DNA of 64,000 bases from Serratia sp. AKBS12 (GTDB lineage Bacteria > Pseudomonadota > Gammaproteobacteria > Enterobacterales > Enterobacteriaceae). Shown here in pieces: positions 35,517 to 44,842 of the stretch. Both the position numbers and the translations under genes were made by a program. Below the pieces are notes generated by a model, which did no database searches, was not told the DNA's origin, and saw only the letters and a list, made by a program, of their open reading frames with translations. The DNA lies in the NCBI RefSeq assembly GCF_024793895.1, contig NZ_JANUSB010000015.1, positions 310,001 to 374,000 of the forward strand, read 5' to 3'. The stretch's first letter is position 1. Each line of letters starts with the position of its first letter.

Positions 35517-37034
35517 ATGTGCGGTATTGTCGGTATCGCCGGTTTTATGCCGGTAAACCAGTCGATTTATGATGCGTTGACGGTGCTCCAGCACCGTGGA
35601 CAGGATGCCGCCGGCATCGTCACCATTGATGCCCATAACGGGTTCCGTCTGCGTAAGGCAAACGGCCTGGTAAAAGATGTATTTGAAGCACGGCATATGC
35701 AGCGCTTGCAGGGCAACATGGGGATTGGCCACGTTCGCTACCCGACGGCTGGCAGCTCCAGTGCCTCAGAGGCTCAACCTTTTTATGTCAACTCACCGTT
35801 CGGCATCACGCTGGCTCATAACGGTAACCTGACCAACGCCCATGAACTGCGCCAGTCGCTGTTCGAAAGCGGCCGTCGTCATATCAACACCACCTCCGAC
35901 TCCGAGATCCTGCTCAACGTGCTGGCCGCCGAGCTGGACCGTTTTCCGCACTATCCGCTGGAATCCGACAACATCTTTACCGCGGTGGCGGCGATGCATC
36001 AGCAACTGCGCGGCGCTTATGCCTGCGTGGCGATGATTATCGGCCATGGTCTGGTGGCGTTCCGCGATCCTAACGGTATTCGTCCGCTGGTGATTGGCAA
36101 ACGCACCCTGGAGGACGGCCGTAACGAATACATGGTGGCCTCCGAGAGCGTGGCGCTGGATACGCTGGGCTTTGAGTTCCTGCGCGACGTGGCACCGGGC
36201 GAAGCGGTATACATCACCGAAAAGGGCCAGCTGTTCACACGCCAGTGCGCAGAAAACCCGAAAACCAATCCGTGCCTGTTCGAATACGTCTATTTTGCCC
36301 GTCCGGATTCCTTTATGGACAAGATTTCTGTCTATAGCGCCCGTGTGCGCATGGGGCAGAAACTGGGTGAAAAGATTGCCCGCGAATGGGAGGATCTGGA
36401 CATCGACGTGGTGATCCCGATCCCGGAAACCTCCTGCGACATCGCGTTGGAAATCGCCCGTATTCTGGACAAGCCGTATCGTCAGGGCTTCGTCAAGAAC
36501 CGCTACGTTGGCCGTACCTTTATCATGCCGGGCCAGCAGGCGCGTCGCCAGTCGGTACGCCGCAAGCTGAACGCCAACCGTGCGGAATTCCGCGACAAGA
36601 ACGTGCTGCTGGTGGACGATTCTATCGTACGCGGCACCACCTCTGAGCAGATCGTCGAAATGGCACGTGACGCCGGCGCCAAACGTGTCTATCTGGCTTC
36701 CGCTGCGCCGGAAATCCGCTTCCCGAACGTGTATGGCATTGATATGCCAAGCGCCAATGAGCTGATTGCCCACGGCCGTGAAGTGGACGAAATCCGCCAG
36801 ATCATCGGTGCCGACGGCCTGATCTTCCAGAATCTGGACGATCTGATCGAAGCGGTACGCGAAGAGAACCCGGATATCGCCCAGTTTGAATGTTCGGTAT
36901 TCAATGGCGTCTACGTCACCAAAGACGTCGATCAGAGCTATCTGGAATATCTGGAATCGCTGCGCAACGACGATGCCAAAGCGATGCGTGGCCAGACCGA
37001 AGCCGAAAATCTGGAAATGCACAACGAGGGCTAA
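35517..37034 (+). CDS. purF: amidophosphoribosyltransferase
   Basis: PurF makes phosphoribosylamine from PRPP and glutamine, the first committed step of purine synthesis. The 505-residue protein has the N-terminal glutaminase domain starting with Cys2 (CGIVGIAGF) after removal of methionine, and the PRPP-binding loop [19 protein letters not shown] near residue 365. The length equals E. coli PurF. It lies downstream of cvpA under PurR control and is followed by a hairpin and ubiX. Confidence 0.97.
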   Translation: MCGIVGIAGFMPVNQSIYDALTVLQHRGQDAAGIVTIDAHNGFRLRKANGLVKDVFEARHMQRLQGNMGIGHVRYPTAGSSSASEAQPFYVNSPFGITLAHNGNLTNAHELRQSLFESGRRHINTTSDSEILLNVLAAELDRFPHYPLESDNIFTAVAAMHQQLRGAYACVAMIIGHGLVAFRDPNGIRPLVIGKRTLEDGRNEYMVASESVALDTLGFEFLRDVAPGEAVYITEKGQLFTRQCAENPKTNPCLFEYVYFARPDSFMDKISVYSARVRMGQKLGEKIAREWEDLDIDVVIPIPETSCDIALEIARILDKPYRQGFVKNRYVGRTFIMPGQQARRQSVRRKLNANRAEFRDKNVLLVDDSIVRGTTSEQIVEMARDAGAKRVYLASAAPEIRFPNVYGIDMPSANELIAHGREVDEIRQIIGADGLIFQNLDDLIEAVREENPDIAQFECSVFNGVYVTKDVDQSYLEYLESLRNDDAKAMRGQTEAENLEMHNEG

Positions 37035-37051
37035 GCCCGTACTGAACCAGG

Positions 37052-37075
37052 GCACCGCGGCGTCTGCTGCGGTGC
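37052..37075 (+). terminator. possible weak terminator after purF
   Basis: GCACCGC (37052–37058) pairs with GCGGTGC (37069–37075), with further inner GC pairing. Only TTT follows, so read-through into ubiX is likely. Confidence 0.45.
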
Positions 37076-37158
37076 TTTCCCGCCTGGTTAACTTGCTTAT
37101 CCGCCCCCGTTGCGGCAAAGTCTGCCTGTTCCCCTAATTTTCTGGCAGAGACTCCCTT

Positions 37159-37731
37159 ATGAAACGACTCATCATCGGCATTTCCGGTGCCAGCGGCGCT
37201 ATCTACGGCGTGCGTTTGCTGCAGGTTTTGCGCGACGTCGCCGAGGTGGAAACCCATTTGGTGATGAGCAACGCGGCGCGGCAGACCCTGGCGCTGGAAA
37301 CCAGCTACAGCCTGCGAGAAGTCCAGGCGCTGGCCGACGTGGTGCATGATGCGCGCGACATTGCCGCCAGCATCTCCTCCGGCTCGTTCAAAACGCTGGG
37401 GATGGCCATTTTACCCTGTTCCATCAAAACGTTATCCGGCATTGTCAACAGTTACAGTGACGGTTTGCTGGCCCGTGCCGCCGACGTGGTGTTAAAAGAG
37501 CGTCGCCGTCTGGTGCTGTGCGTGCGTGAAACGCCGTTGCATCTCGGCCATTTGCGCTTGATGACCCAGGCGGCGGAAATGGGGGCGCTGATCATGCCGC
37601 CGGTGCCGGCGTTTTATCATCAGCCGCAAACCGTGCAAGATATTGTCGACCAGACCGTAAATCGCGTTATCGATCAGTTTGATATAGAACTGCCGCAAGA
37701 TCTGTTCATCCGCTGGCAAGGCGCAAATTAA
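37159..37731 (+). CDS. ubiX: flavin prenyltransferase UbiX
   Basis: UbiX makes prenylated FMN, the cofactor of the decarboxylase UbiD in ubiquinone synthesis. The 190-residue protein begins MKRLIIGISGASGAIYGVRLL, the flavoprotein motif, and has LAIL-type segments such as GMAILPCSIKTLSGI, RRLVLCVRETPLHLGHL and MPPVPAFYHQPQT, all conserved. It has the same neighbours as in E. coli: purF upstream and the histidine/LAO transporter downstream. Confidence 0.95.
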   Translation: MKRLIIGISGASGAIYGVRLLQVLRDVAEVETHLVMSNAARQTLALETSYSLREVQALADVVHDARDIAASISSGSFKTLGMAILPCSIKTLSGIVNSYSDGLLARAADVVLKERRRLVLCVRETPLHLGHLRLMTQAAEMGALIMPPVPAFYHQPQTVQDIVDQTVNRVIDQFDIELPQDLFIRWQGAN

Positions 37732-37748
37732 CAAATTAACATCCAAAA

Positions 37749-37764
37749 TTGCACATTTGTGCAA
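37749..37764. promoter_or_regulatory. palindrome upstream of hisJ
   Basis: TTGCACATTTGTGCAA is a near-perfect dyad of TTGCAC and GTGCAA just after ubiX. It resembles an NtrC site (TGCAC…GTGCA) but the spacer has four bases, not seven. A second sequence, TGCACCATAATG at 37790–37801, matches the left part of an NtrC site. Either could bind an activator of the sigma-54 promoter downstream. Confidence 0.35.
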
Positions 37765-37954
37765 CACCGCACTGTATTAGGGCGTTAGCTGCACCATAAT
37801 GATCCCTCAACACCACGCACACTGTTTCATGGCGCTGGCACAGCGTTGCCGCCCGTAGCGCGGCCCTGAATGGCCGATTTAATTTTGCGGTTATCGTCCC
37901 GGGAAACAGTTTTGTGCAGCGCGGAGTCGTTCCCTCCGCCTGTCGCAAGCAATG

Positions 37955-37970
37955 TGGCACGATTACTGCA
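37955..37970 (+). promoter_or_regulatory. sigma-54 promoter of hisJ
   Basis: TGGCACGATTACTGCA has the −24 GG (37956–37957) and −12 GC (37968–37969) with exactly ten bases between. It differs from the TGGCACG-N4-TTGCA consensus at one base. It lies 62 bases before hisJ, as expected for a nitrogen-regulated amino-acid importer. Confidence 0.82.
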
Positions 37971-38031
37971 AATTGATTTGGTGGGAATAATGTCCGCAGT
38001 GACATCAAAAAAATCAATTTGAGGGTAATGT

Positions 38032-38814
38032 ATGAAAAAGCGGTTTTTGGTTGTTCCTTTAGTGATGGCCCTGGCTGCGGCCAGCAGCGCTTTTGCCGCC
38101 ATTCCGACTACACTCAAGATCGGCACCGATCCCACCTATGCACCGTTTGAATCCAAGAACGCCAAGGGCCAGCTGGTGGGCTTTGACATCGATCTGGCCA
38201 CCGAGCTGTGCAAACGCATCAATACCCAATGCACCTTCGTCGAAAGCGATTTCGATGCGCTGATCCCTTCGCTGAAAGCCAAGAAAATCGACGCTATCAT
38301 CTCGTCGCTGTCGATCACCGAAAAACGCCAACAGGAAATTGCCTTCACTGACAAACTGTTTGCTGCCAATGCGCGTCTGATTGCGCCGAAAGGAGCGAAA
38401 ATCCTGCCTACCGTCGACTCGCTGAAGGGCAAGAGCGTGGGCGTGTTGCAAGGCACCACCCAGGAGGCCTACGCCAACGTCAACTGGCAGCCGAAAGGGG
38501 TGACCGTGGTGCCTTACCAGAACCAGGATCTGGTGTATGCCGATCTGGCTTCCGGGCGTATCGACGCAGCGTTCCAGGACGAAGTGGCGGGCAGCGATGG
38601 TTTCCTGAAGCAGCCGCCGGGCAAGGATTACGCCTTTGCCGGTGAAGCGGTAAAAGATGACAAGTTCTTTGGCATCGGTACCGGCATGGGGCTGCGCAAG
38701 AGCGATACCGAGCTGAAGGCGGCGCTGGACAAGGCGTTCGCCGAGATGCGTAAAGACGGTACTTACGACAAATTTGCGAAAAAATACTTCGATTTTGACG
38801 TCTACGGCGGCTAA
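38032..38814 (+). CDS. hisJ: histidine/lysine-arginine-ornithine periplasmic binding protein (HisJ/ArgT type)
   Basis: This 260-residue precursor captures basic amino acids for the HisQMP importer. The signal ends SSAFA|A; the mature part starts [20 protein letters not shown] and shows [20 protein letters not shown] with the conserved disulfide cysteines, and it ends YFDFDVYGG, all closer to HisJ than to ArgT of E. coli. Some stretches ([21 protein letters not shown]) are ArgT-like. E. coli has both argT and hisJ here; only one binding protein is present. GAGGG lies before the ATG. Confidence 0.9.
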   Translation: MKKRFLVVPLVMALAAASSAFAAIPTTLKIGTDPTYAPFESKNAKGQLVGFDIDLATELCKRINTQCTFVESDFDALIPSLKAKKIDAIISSLSITEKRQQEIAFTDKLFAANARLIAPKGAKILPTVDSLKGKSVGVLQGTTQEAYANVNWQPKGVTVVPYQNQDLVYADLASGRIDAAFQDEVAGSDGFLKQPPGKDYAFAGEAVKDDKFFGIGTGMGLRKSDTELKAALDKAFAEMRKDGTYDKFAKKYFDFDVYGG

Positions 38815-38836
38815 TCCCGCGCACCAGCGCATCCAT

Positions 38837-38856
38837 CCTGGGGGCTTGCCCCCAGG
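38837..38856 (+). repeat. hairpin between hisJ and hisQ
   Basis: CCTGGGGGC (38837–38845) pairs perfectly with GCCCCCAGG (38848–38856) around TT. It has no T-tract. It sits where Salmonella carries its REP sequence between hisJ and hisQ and probably stabilises the abundant hisJ mRNA relative to the membrane genes. Confidence 0.75.
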
Positions 38857-38885
38857 TAATGCTCAATGACGACAGGATGAAGTAG

Positions 38886-39572
38886 ATGCTGCAAGGCTAT
38901 TCCCAACTGATATTCGAGGGCGCTCTGGTTACGCTGGAGCTGGCGCTCAGTTCCGTATTGCTGGCGGTGGTGATTGGCCTGATCGGCGCCGGTGGCAAAC
39001 TCTCCCATAACCGCCTTATTGCCAGCATGTTTGGCGCCTATACCACGCTGATTCGCGGCGTGCCCGATCTGGTGTTGATGCTGCTGATTTTCTACGGCCT
39101 GCAAATTGCCCTCAACGGCGTGACCGAAGCGCTGGGCGTGGCGCAGTTTGATATTGACCCGCTCAGCGCCGGCATTATCACCCTGGGGTTCATTTACGGC
39201 GCCTATTTTACCGAAACCTTCCGAGGCGCCTATATGGCGGTGCCGCGTGGCCAGATTGAAGCGGCGACCGCCTTTGGCTTCAGTGGGGGACAGACTTTTC
39301 GTCGCATTCTGTTCCCGGCGATGATGCGTTTTGCCTTGCCGGGCATCGGCAACAACTGGCAGGTGATTCTGAAGGCGACGGCGCTGGTGTCGATTCTGGG
39401 GCTGAATGACGTGGTCAAGGCCACTCAGTTGGCCGGCAAGGGCACCTATCAACCGTTCTTTTATGCGATTGTCGCCGGCGTGGTATATCTGATTTTCACC
39501 ACCGTTTCCAACGGCGTGCTGCTGTGGCTTGAACGGCGTTATTCCCTGGGCGTCAAGAGGGCCGAGCTATGA
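38886..39572 (+). CDS. hisQ: HisQ, permease of the basic amino-acid ABC importer
   Basis: HisQ is one of the two membrane subunits of the histidine/lysine/arginine/ornithine importer. The 228-residue protein has five hydrophobic segments and the coupling motif AATAFGFSGGQTFRRILFPAM near residue 122 that contacts the ATPase. The stop overlaps the hisM start by four bases. It follows hisJ after a hairpin-containing gap. Confidence 0.95.
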   Translation: MLQGYSQLIFEGALVTLELALSSVLLAVVIGLIGAGGKLSHNRLIASMFGAYTTLIRGVPDLVLMLLIFYGLQIALNGVTEALGVAQFDIDPLSAGIITLGFIYGAYFTETFRGAYMAVPRGQIEAATAFGFSGGQTFRRILFPAMMRFALPGIGNNWQVILKATALVSILGLNDVVKATQLAGKGTYQPFFYAIVAGVVYLIFTTVSNGVLLWLERRYSLGVKRAEL

Positions 39573-40276
39573 GCGAGATTTTACAACAGTACTGGCAGTC
39601 GCTGTTGTGGAGCGACGGTTACCGCTTCAGCGGCGTCGCGGTCACATTGTGGCTGCTGATTGCCTCGGTGGTGATGGGCGGCTTGCTGGCGGTCCCAATG
39701 GCGGTGGCGCGGGTCTCTCCGTTGCGCTGGCTACGTTTTCCCGTGTGGCTGTATACCTATGTATTTCGCGGTACGCCCCTGTACGTGCAACTGCTGGTGT
39801 TCTACTCCGGTATGTACAGTCTGGAAATCGTGCGTGGTACCGAGTTGCTCAACGCATTTTTCCGCAGCGGGCTCAATTGCACCATTTTGGCGCTGACGCT
39901 CAATACCTGTGCCTACACCACCGAAATTTTCGCCGGCGCGATTCGTTCGGTGCCGCACGGTGAAATCGAAGCGGCCAACGCCTACGGCTTTTCACGCTTT
40001 AAAATGTATCGCTGCATCATTTTACCTTCGGCGTTGCGAAGCGCGCTACCGGCCTACAGCAATGAAGTGATCCTGATGCTGCACTCCACCGCGCTGGCAT
40101 TCACCGCTACCGTACCGGATTTGTTGAAGGTCGCTCGTGATATCAATGCGGCAACCTATCAGCCGTTTTATGCTTTCGGTATTGCCGCAGTGCTGTATCT
40201 GGCCATTTCGTATGCGCTGATCAGCCTGTTCCGGATAGCGGAAAAGCGCTGGATGGGACACGTTACCCAACGATGA
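39569..40276 (+). CDS. hisM: HisM, permease of the basic amino-acid ABC importer
   Basis: The 235-residue protein is the second membrane subunit. It has [21 protein letters not shown] near residue 68 and the EAA-type coupling loop [20 protein letters not shown] near residue 131, which docks the HisP dimer. It overlaps hisQ by four bases, and hisP starts 17 bases after it, so hisQMP form one translation-coupled unit. Confidence 0.95.
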   Translation: MSEILQQYWQSLLWSDGYRFSGVAVTLWLLIASVVMGGLLAVPMAVARVSPLRWLRFPVWLYTYVFRGTPLYVQLLVFYSGMYSLEIVRGTELLNAFFRSGLNCTILALTLNTCAYTTEIFAGAIRSVPHGEIEAANAYGFSRFKMYRCIILPSALRSALPAYSNEVILMLHSTALAFTATVPDLLKVARDINAATYQPFYAFGIAAVLYLAISYALISLFRIAEKRWMGHVTQR

Positions 40277-40293
40277 ATGACGGGATTAAAACC

Positions 40294-41067
40294 ATGTCTG
40301 AAAACAAATTAGCCGTCACAGAACTGCATAAACGCTATGGTGAACACGAAGTATTGAAAGGGGTCTCGCTGGCGGCCAACGCCGGGGATGTGATCAGCAT
40401 CATCGGATCTTCCGGTTCGGGCAAAAGTACCTTTCTGCGCTGTATCAACTTCCTGGAAAAGCCCAGCGAAGGCTCTATCAGCCTGAACAATGAAAATATC
40501 CGCATGGTGCGCGACAAGGACGGGCAGCTCAAGGTAGCCGACAAAAAGCAGCTGCAACTGCTGCGTACCCGCCTGACCATGGTATTCCAGCATTTCAACC
40601 TGTGGAGCCATATGACGGTGTTGGAAAACGTGATGGAGGCACCGATCCAGGTGCTGGGGCTGAGCAAGGCTGAAGCGCGTGACCGCGCGGTGCGTTATCT
40701 GGATAAAGTGGGCATCGATGAGCGTGCGCGGGGCAAATACCCGGTGCACCTGTCCGGTGGACAACAGCAACGCGTGTCGATCGCCCGTGCGCTGGCGATG
40801 GAGCCGGAAGTGCTGTTATTTGATGAGCCGACCTCGGCGCTCGATCCTGAACTGGTGGGAGAAGTGCTGCGCATCATGCAAAAACTGGCGGAAGAGGGCA
40901 TCACCATGGTGGTGGTCACGCATGAAATGGAGTTTGCCCGTCACGTTTCCAACCACGTGATTTTCCTGCATCAGGGGCTGATTGAAGAACAGGGGCCACC
41001 GGCGGAGGTCTTTGGCAGTCCGAAAAGCCCGCGCTTGCAGCAGTTCCTGTCCGGTGCGCTGAAATGA
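40294..41067 (+). CDS. hisP: HisP, ATPase of the basic amino-acid ABC importer
   Basis: HisP powers import of histidine, lysine, arginine and ornithine. The 257-residue protein equals E. coli HisP in length when started at [16 protein letters not shown]. Walker A is GSSGSGKST near residue 40, the signature LSGGQQQR near 154, Walker [15 protein letters not shown] near 175, and the switch histidine lies in VVTHEMEFA. Seven codons upstream another in-frame ATG exists but is unconserved. Confidence 0.96.
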   Translation: MSENKLAVTELHKRYGEHEVLKGVSLAANAGDVISIIGSSGSGKSTFLRCINFLEKPSEGSISLNNENIRMVRDKDGQLKVADKKQLQLLRTRLTMVFQHFNLWSHMTVLENVMEAPIQVLGLSKAEARDRAVRYLDKVGIDERARGKYPVHLSGGQQQRVSIARALAMEPEVLLFDEPTSALDPELVGEVLRIMQKLAEEGITMVVVTHEMEFARHVSNHVIFLHQGLIEEQGPPAEVFGSPKSPRLQQFLSGALK

Positions 41068-41080
41068 GGTAACACGACCG

Positions 41081-41102
41081 GCGGGCGCGTGACGGCGCCC
41101 GC
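41081..41102. terminator. hairpin between hisP and yfcH
   Basis: GCGGGCGC (41081–41088) pairs with GCGCCCGC (41095–41102), with only GCTTTA following. It lies between convergent genes and may end both transcripts weakly. Confidence 0.5.
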
Positions 41103-41105
41103 GCT

Positions 41106-42014
41106 TTATGTCTGGTGGTTAATCACCGCCTCTAGCGCCTGCTCCAGTTCAAAGTATTGAAAGCTGAATCCTGCTTCTTCCAGCCGTTTCGGCACCGCTC
41201 GCTGCCCGCCGAGCACCAGAACGGCCGCTTCGCCCATCATGAGTTTGATCACCAAAGCCGGCACCCGTAGAATCGCCGGCCGATCCAGCACCTTGGCAAG
41301 CGTCGCGGCAAACTGTTCGTTATGCACCGGATAAGGCGCGACCATATTGAATGGGCCGTGCAGCGTGGGGTGTTCGAGCAGGAAGATAATGCCGTTGACC
41401 ATGTCATCCAGATGGATCCAGGGCAGATACTGCCGGCCATTGCCGATCGGGCCGCCAAGCCCGAGTTTGAACGGCGGCAGCATTTTGGCCAGCGCACCAC
41501 CGCGGGGGGCCAGCACCACGCCGGTACGCAGCAGGCAAACGCGAGTGGCGTCGCTTTGCGCGCGCAGCGCCAGTGTTTCCCAACGCTGGCAGAGCCGGTG
41601 GGTGAACTCGTCCTGCGGCGCTTCGTCCTCGGTCACTACTGCCTGATCCTGATCGCCGTAATAGCCAACGGCGGAGCCGGAAATCAGCACCGCCGGCGGA
41701 GTGGCGCTGGCGTTGATCAGGCTGGCCAACCTTTCGGTCAGTTCCCAACGGCTACGGCACAAACGCTCTTTTTGTGCTTTGCTCCAGCGCTTGTCGGCAA
41801 TCGGCTCGCCCGCCAGGTTGATGACCGCGTCAATATCATCCAGGTTCTGTTTATCCTGCAAGGTTGACCAATAGCGAATGTCGTTATCGCCGAGCCGACC
41901 CCGCGCGCGTTCAACGTTGCGCGTCAGTACGGTAATCTGGTGAGAAAGGGCCGACAGCCGCCGTGTCAGGCTGCTTCCTATCAATCCTGTTGCGCCGGTG
42001 ATCAAGATACGCAT
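41106..42014 (-). CDS. yfcH: YfcH, TIGR01777-type NAD-dependent epimerase family
   Basis: The 302-residue protein is a short-chain dehydrogenase-like protein starting [20 protein letters not shown], with [13 protein letters not shown] and [12 protein letters not shown], features of the SulA/YfcH family. Its C-terminal DUF1731 segment reads [20 protein letters not shown]. The substrate is unknown; in E. coli a link to cell division has been suggested for relatives. It is the last gene of the minus-strand run yfcG–folX–yfcH. Confidence 0.9.
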   Translation of the reverse strand: MRILITGATGLIGSSLTRRLSALSHQITVLTRNVERARGRLGDNDIRYWSTLQDKQNLDDIDAVINLAGEPIADKRWSKAQKERLCRSRWELTERLASLINASATPPAVLISGSAVGYYGDQDQAVVTEDEAPQDEFTHRLCQRWETLALRAQSDATRVCLLRTGVVLAPRGGALAKMLPPFKLGLGGPIGNGRQYLPWIHLDDMVNGIIFLLEHPTLHGPFNMVAPYPVHNEQFAATLAKVLDRPAILRVPALVIKLMMGEAAVLVLGGQRAVPKRLEEAGFSFQYFELEQALEAVINHQT

Positions 42015-42037
42015 GGTCTGGCTCCCTGAAGGCAGGC

Positions 42038-42409
42038 TCAGCTCTGGCGATAGCTCATGGTCATGGACACCGAATCGGCATAACGCAGGGCGAGCAGTTT
42101 ATCTATTTCTACTTCAGCATAGGTTACCCACGGATGTTGTTTCACGATATCGAGCACATCCTGGGTTAATTTTTCCAATAGTGCGAAGCGGTTATCCTCA
42201 ACGTGGCGAATAATCGCCTTGGTGATGGTGCGATAATTGAGCGCATCGTCAATGTCTTCGCTGTTGCGTGCCCGATCGGCCGGATAGTGAATGGCGACGT
42301 TGATCAAAATGTCCTGACGGTTGTTGATTTCTTCTTCCTTGATGCCGATAAAAGTGCGTAACCGCAGGTTTTTGATGCGAATAATGGCGTCGGGTTGATT
42401 GAATGACAT
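42038..42409 (-). CDS. folX: dihydroneopterin triphosphate 2'-epimerase FolX
   Basis: FolX epimerises dihydroneopterin triphosphate to dihydromonapterin triphosphate, feeding tetrahydromonapterin synthesis. The 123-residue protein starting [19 protein letters not shown] matches E. coli FolX over its length ([43 protein letters not shown]). GGAGA lies about seven bases before this ATG. The frame continues open to 42820 because yfcG lies over it on another frame; the extra part is not coding. Confidence 0.93.
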   Translation of the reverse strand: MSFNQPDAIIRIKNLRLRTFIGIKEEEINNRQDILINVAIHYPADRARNSEDIDDALNYRTITKAIIRHVEDNRFALLEKLTQDVLDIVKQHPWVTYAEVEIDKLLALRYADSVSMTMSYRQS

Positions 42410-42524
42410 CCGAGGTTCTCCAGGGTTTTGATTATGTTGCCCAGAATACACGGAAAGTAGGGAAATGATAACGCACTGACAACAAACGCTGCCGACAGGC
42501 CTTGGGCGCTGCCGGCGGGTGGGG

Positions 42525-43154
42525 TTATGCCGGCTCAGCCAGTTTGTAGGCACGCTCGGTAGCCGGACGATTGCTGATACGCTCAAACCAGTTGCGTACC
42601 GCCGGATAATCAGCCAGATCGATGCGCTGGCGCGGGTGGGAAACCACCCAGGGATAAGTGGCGATGTCGGCGATGCTGTAGTTGTCGCCGCCAAGGTAAG
42701 GGTGTTGTTGCAGTTCGGCGTCGAGCACGCCATACAGGCGTCGGGTTTCCAGGTGGTAGCGTTCGATAGCGTACGGCACCGGCTGCGGTGCATAGTGATT
42801 GAAGTGGTGGTTTTGCCCAAGCATCGGCCCGAAACCGGCGACTTGCCAAAACAGCCACTGCAACGTGGCGGCGCGCTCGCGTAGCCCTTTGCTCAGCAGC
42901 TTGCCGGTTTTTTCCGCCAGATACAGCAGGATCTCGCCGGATTCAAACAGCGAGATGGGCGCACCGCCGTCAACCGGCTGCCGATCAACGATGGCCGGAA
43001 TTTTATTATTGGGCGAGATGGCGAGGAACTCCGGCTTGAACTGCTCGCCGGCACTGATGTTTACGCGATGGATACGGTAGGGTAAGCCGACCTCCTCCAG
43101 AAACAGAGTGATTTTGTGACCATTGGGAGTAGGCGCGTAATACAGGTCAATCAT
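42525..43154 (-). CDS. yfcG: YfcG, glutathione-dependent disulfide-bond oxidoreductase
   Basis: YfcG is a glutathione transferase homologue of the Nu class with disulfide reductase activity in E. coli. The 209-residue protein has the thioredoxin-like N-terminal domain ([20 protein letters not shown], then [11 protein letters not shown] and [18 protein letters not shown]) and an all-helical C-terminal domain ([16 protein letters not shown]). The paralogue yfcF, which lies between yfcG and yfcE in E. coli, is absent here; the 253-bp gap to yfcE shows no gene. Confidence 0.92.
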   Translation of the reverse strand: MIDLYYAPTPNGHKITLFLEEVGLPYRIHRVNISAGEQFKPEFLAISPNNKIPAIVDRQPVDGGAPISLFESGEILLYLAEKTGKLLSKGLRERAATLQWLFWQVAGFGPMLGQNHHFNHYAPQPVPYAIERYHLETRRLYGVLDAELQQHPYLGGDNYSIADIATYPWVVSHPRQRIDLADYPAVRNWFERISNRPATERAYKLAEPA

Positions 43155-43407
43155 ATTGCCTCCTGCGGTAAAGTGATCTGTAAATCATTACACGTTGTGG
43201 CGGTCTGCGCCGCACAAGGTTATTACGATCCAGCTAAAGGGACACCAACAATAGCAGCTAAGAATAGCAGGCAATGTGGGATTCGTCCGATGCTATCAAG
43301 GTAAAATATGATGCGCGTCAGTACCCTCGGCCAGGGATCGGGCTGGCGGCTTGTGGCGTGGCGATTGTGCGATAGAATAACCGTAATGTTGTTAAGGGAG
43401 AAAAGCG

Positions 43408-43959
43408 ATGAAGCTGATGTTTGCCGCGGATCTGCACGGTTCGCTATCGGCCACCGAGCAACTGGTGCAACGTTTTGCGCAGTCGGGCGCCGATTGGCTG
43501 ATTCTGTTGGGCGATTTGCTGAATCACGGGCCGCGCAACGCCTTGCCGGATAACTATCAACCGGCGCAGGTTGCCGAACAATTGAATCGCCTTGCCGACA
43601 GGATCATCGCCGTTCGCGGCAATTGCGACAGCGAAGTGGATCAGATGCTGCTCTCATTTCCGATCGATGCACCATGGCAACAGGCGATCTGGCAAAAAAG
43701 ACGATTGTTTTTGACCCACGGTCACCTTTATCATCCCTCGGCACCGCCGCCGTTATCGGCCGGTGACGTTTTGGCCTATGGCCACACGCATCTGCCGCAG
43801 GCGCAACGGCAAGGCGATATCTACTGCTTTAATCCGGGTTCGGTCAGCATGCCCAAGGGGGGCTACCCGGCAAGTTACGGGCTGCTGCAAGACGGCATTT
43901 TGCGAGTAATCGCGTTGCAAGGCGGTAAGACTATTGCAGAGGTGGCATTAACACACTAA
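43408..43959 (+). CDS. yfcE: YfcE, metal-dependent phosphodiesterase
   Basis: YfcE is a manganese-dependent calcineurin-fold phosphodiesterase with activity on model substrates. The 183-residue protein has the metal motifs MFAADLHGS (D-x-H), LLGDLLNHGPRN (GD), VRGNCDSEVD (GNCD), LTHGHLYHPS and YGHTHLPQAQ in family order. GGGAG lies upstream of the ATG at 43408. The physiological substrate is unknown. Confidence 0.93.
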   Translation: MKLMFAADLHGSLSATEQLVQRFAQSGADWLILLGDLLNHGPRNALPDNYQPAQVAEQLNRLADRIIAVRGNCDSEVDQMLLSFPIDAPWQQAIWQKRRLFLTHGHLYHPSAPPPLSAGDVLAYGHTHLPQAQRQGDIYCFNPGSVSMPKGGYPASYGLLQDGILRVIALQGGKTIAEVALTH

Positions 43960-44047
43960 TTTGTACCCACAATAAGAATCATTGAACAAAACTCATTGAT
44001 CAACCAGCGCGCGACGACCCTCGCGCCAAAATAGAAGGTTTTAGAGG

Positions 44048-44623
44048 ATGGCGGAACAGGATCAGGCTACAGTTACCGAGTGGGTTGATATCGTCAACGA
44101 GCAAAACGAAGTGATTGCTCAATCCAGTCGTCAACAGATGCGTGCAGAACGGCTGCGTCATCGTGCGACCTATATTGTGGTGCATGACGGGATGGGAAAA
44201 ATCCTGGTTCAGCGTCGTACCGATACCAAGGATTTTTATCCGGGCTGGCTGGACGCTACCGCCGGTGGCGTGGTGCAGAGCGGTGAAAACGTGCTGGATT
44301 CGGCGCGACGCGAAGCGGAAGAAGAGCTTGGCATCGCTGGCGTACCCTTTGCTGAGCATGGCCTGTTCTACTTCGAAGAGGAACAGTGTCGCGTATGGGG
44401 CGCGTTGTTCAGCTGCGTATCGCACGGCCCGTTTGCCTTGCAGGAAGAAGAGGTGGTGGAAGTGAACTGGCTGACGCCAGAGGAAATCACCGCCCGCTGC
44501 GATGAGTTCACCCCTGATTCGCTGAAAGCGCTGTCGCTGTGGCTGACGCGCAATAATGAGCAGGACTATGGCAAGCCGTTGGCAAGGGAAGGCAAGCCAG
44601 AAGGCGATGCAGACAACGCCTGA
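44048..44623 (+). CDS. yfcD: YfcD, Nudix hydrolase
   Basis: The 191-residue protein has a complete Nudix box, [18 protein letters not shown] then EEELGI, near residues 77–99, and closely follows E. coli YfcD from [20 protein letters not shown] onward. These proteins resemble isopentenyl-diphosphate isomerase in fold; the substrate is not established. It is about ten residues longer than E. coli YfcD at the C-terminus. A terminator follows, and the accessory region begins after it. Confidence 0.92.
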   Translation: MAEQDQATVTEWVDIVNEQNEVIAQSSRQQMRAERLRHRATYIVVHDGMGKILVQRRTDTKDFYPGWLDATAGGVVQSGENVLDSARREAEEELGIAGVPFAEHGLFYFEEEQCRVWGALFSCVSHGPFALQEEEVVEVNWLTPEEITARCDEFTPDSLKALSLWLTRNNEQDYGKPLAREGKPEGDADNA

Positions 44624-44667
44624 TGCGGCGCGCTGCGATTGCCGCTAGCGCCGGTCAATAGACATCA

Positions 44668-44700
44668 TGCCGTTCGGTTAACGCCGAGCGGCATTTTTTT
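44668..44700 (+). terminator. yfcD terminator
   Basis: TGCCGTTCGG (44668–44677) pairs with CCGAGCGGCA (44684–44693) with one wobble, followed by seven T residues. Confidence 0.9.
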
Positions 44701-44842
44701 ATCGGCGCGTTGCCTGGCATTAATCTGAAAATAAAGGTTGCGAGGGGGGGCAATACGGTTGAAGCGCTTGCCAGTCCAGCTTTTCTACTACGCTAGTACA
44801 GGATCTTTCTTTGGGGTCGGACAATGCAATGGAGAAACTGCT

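Noticed and set aside
35793-37118. Open frame of 441 codons antisense to purF
   Set aside because: Entirely opposite a highly conserved gene, with histidine- and glutamine-rich composition typical of antisense translation.
37749-37764. TTGCACATTTGTGCAA as a true NtrC enhancer
   Set aside because: NtrC sites have seven bases between TGCAC and GTGCA; here there are four. Kept only as an unnamed palindrome.
37830-37846. Second sigma-54 promoter (TGGCACAGCGTTGC) upstream of hisJ
   Set aside because: Only nine bases lie between GG and GC; ten are required.
42410-42820. N-terminal extension of FolX into the yfcG gene
   Set aside because: The extra residues overlap yfcG in another frame and have no counterpart in FolX; a good ribosome site precedes the internal ATG at 42409.
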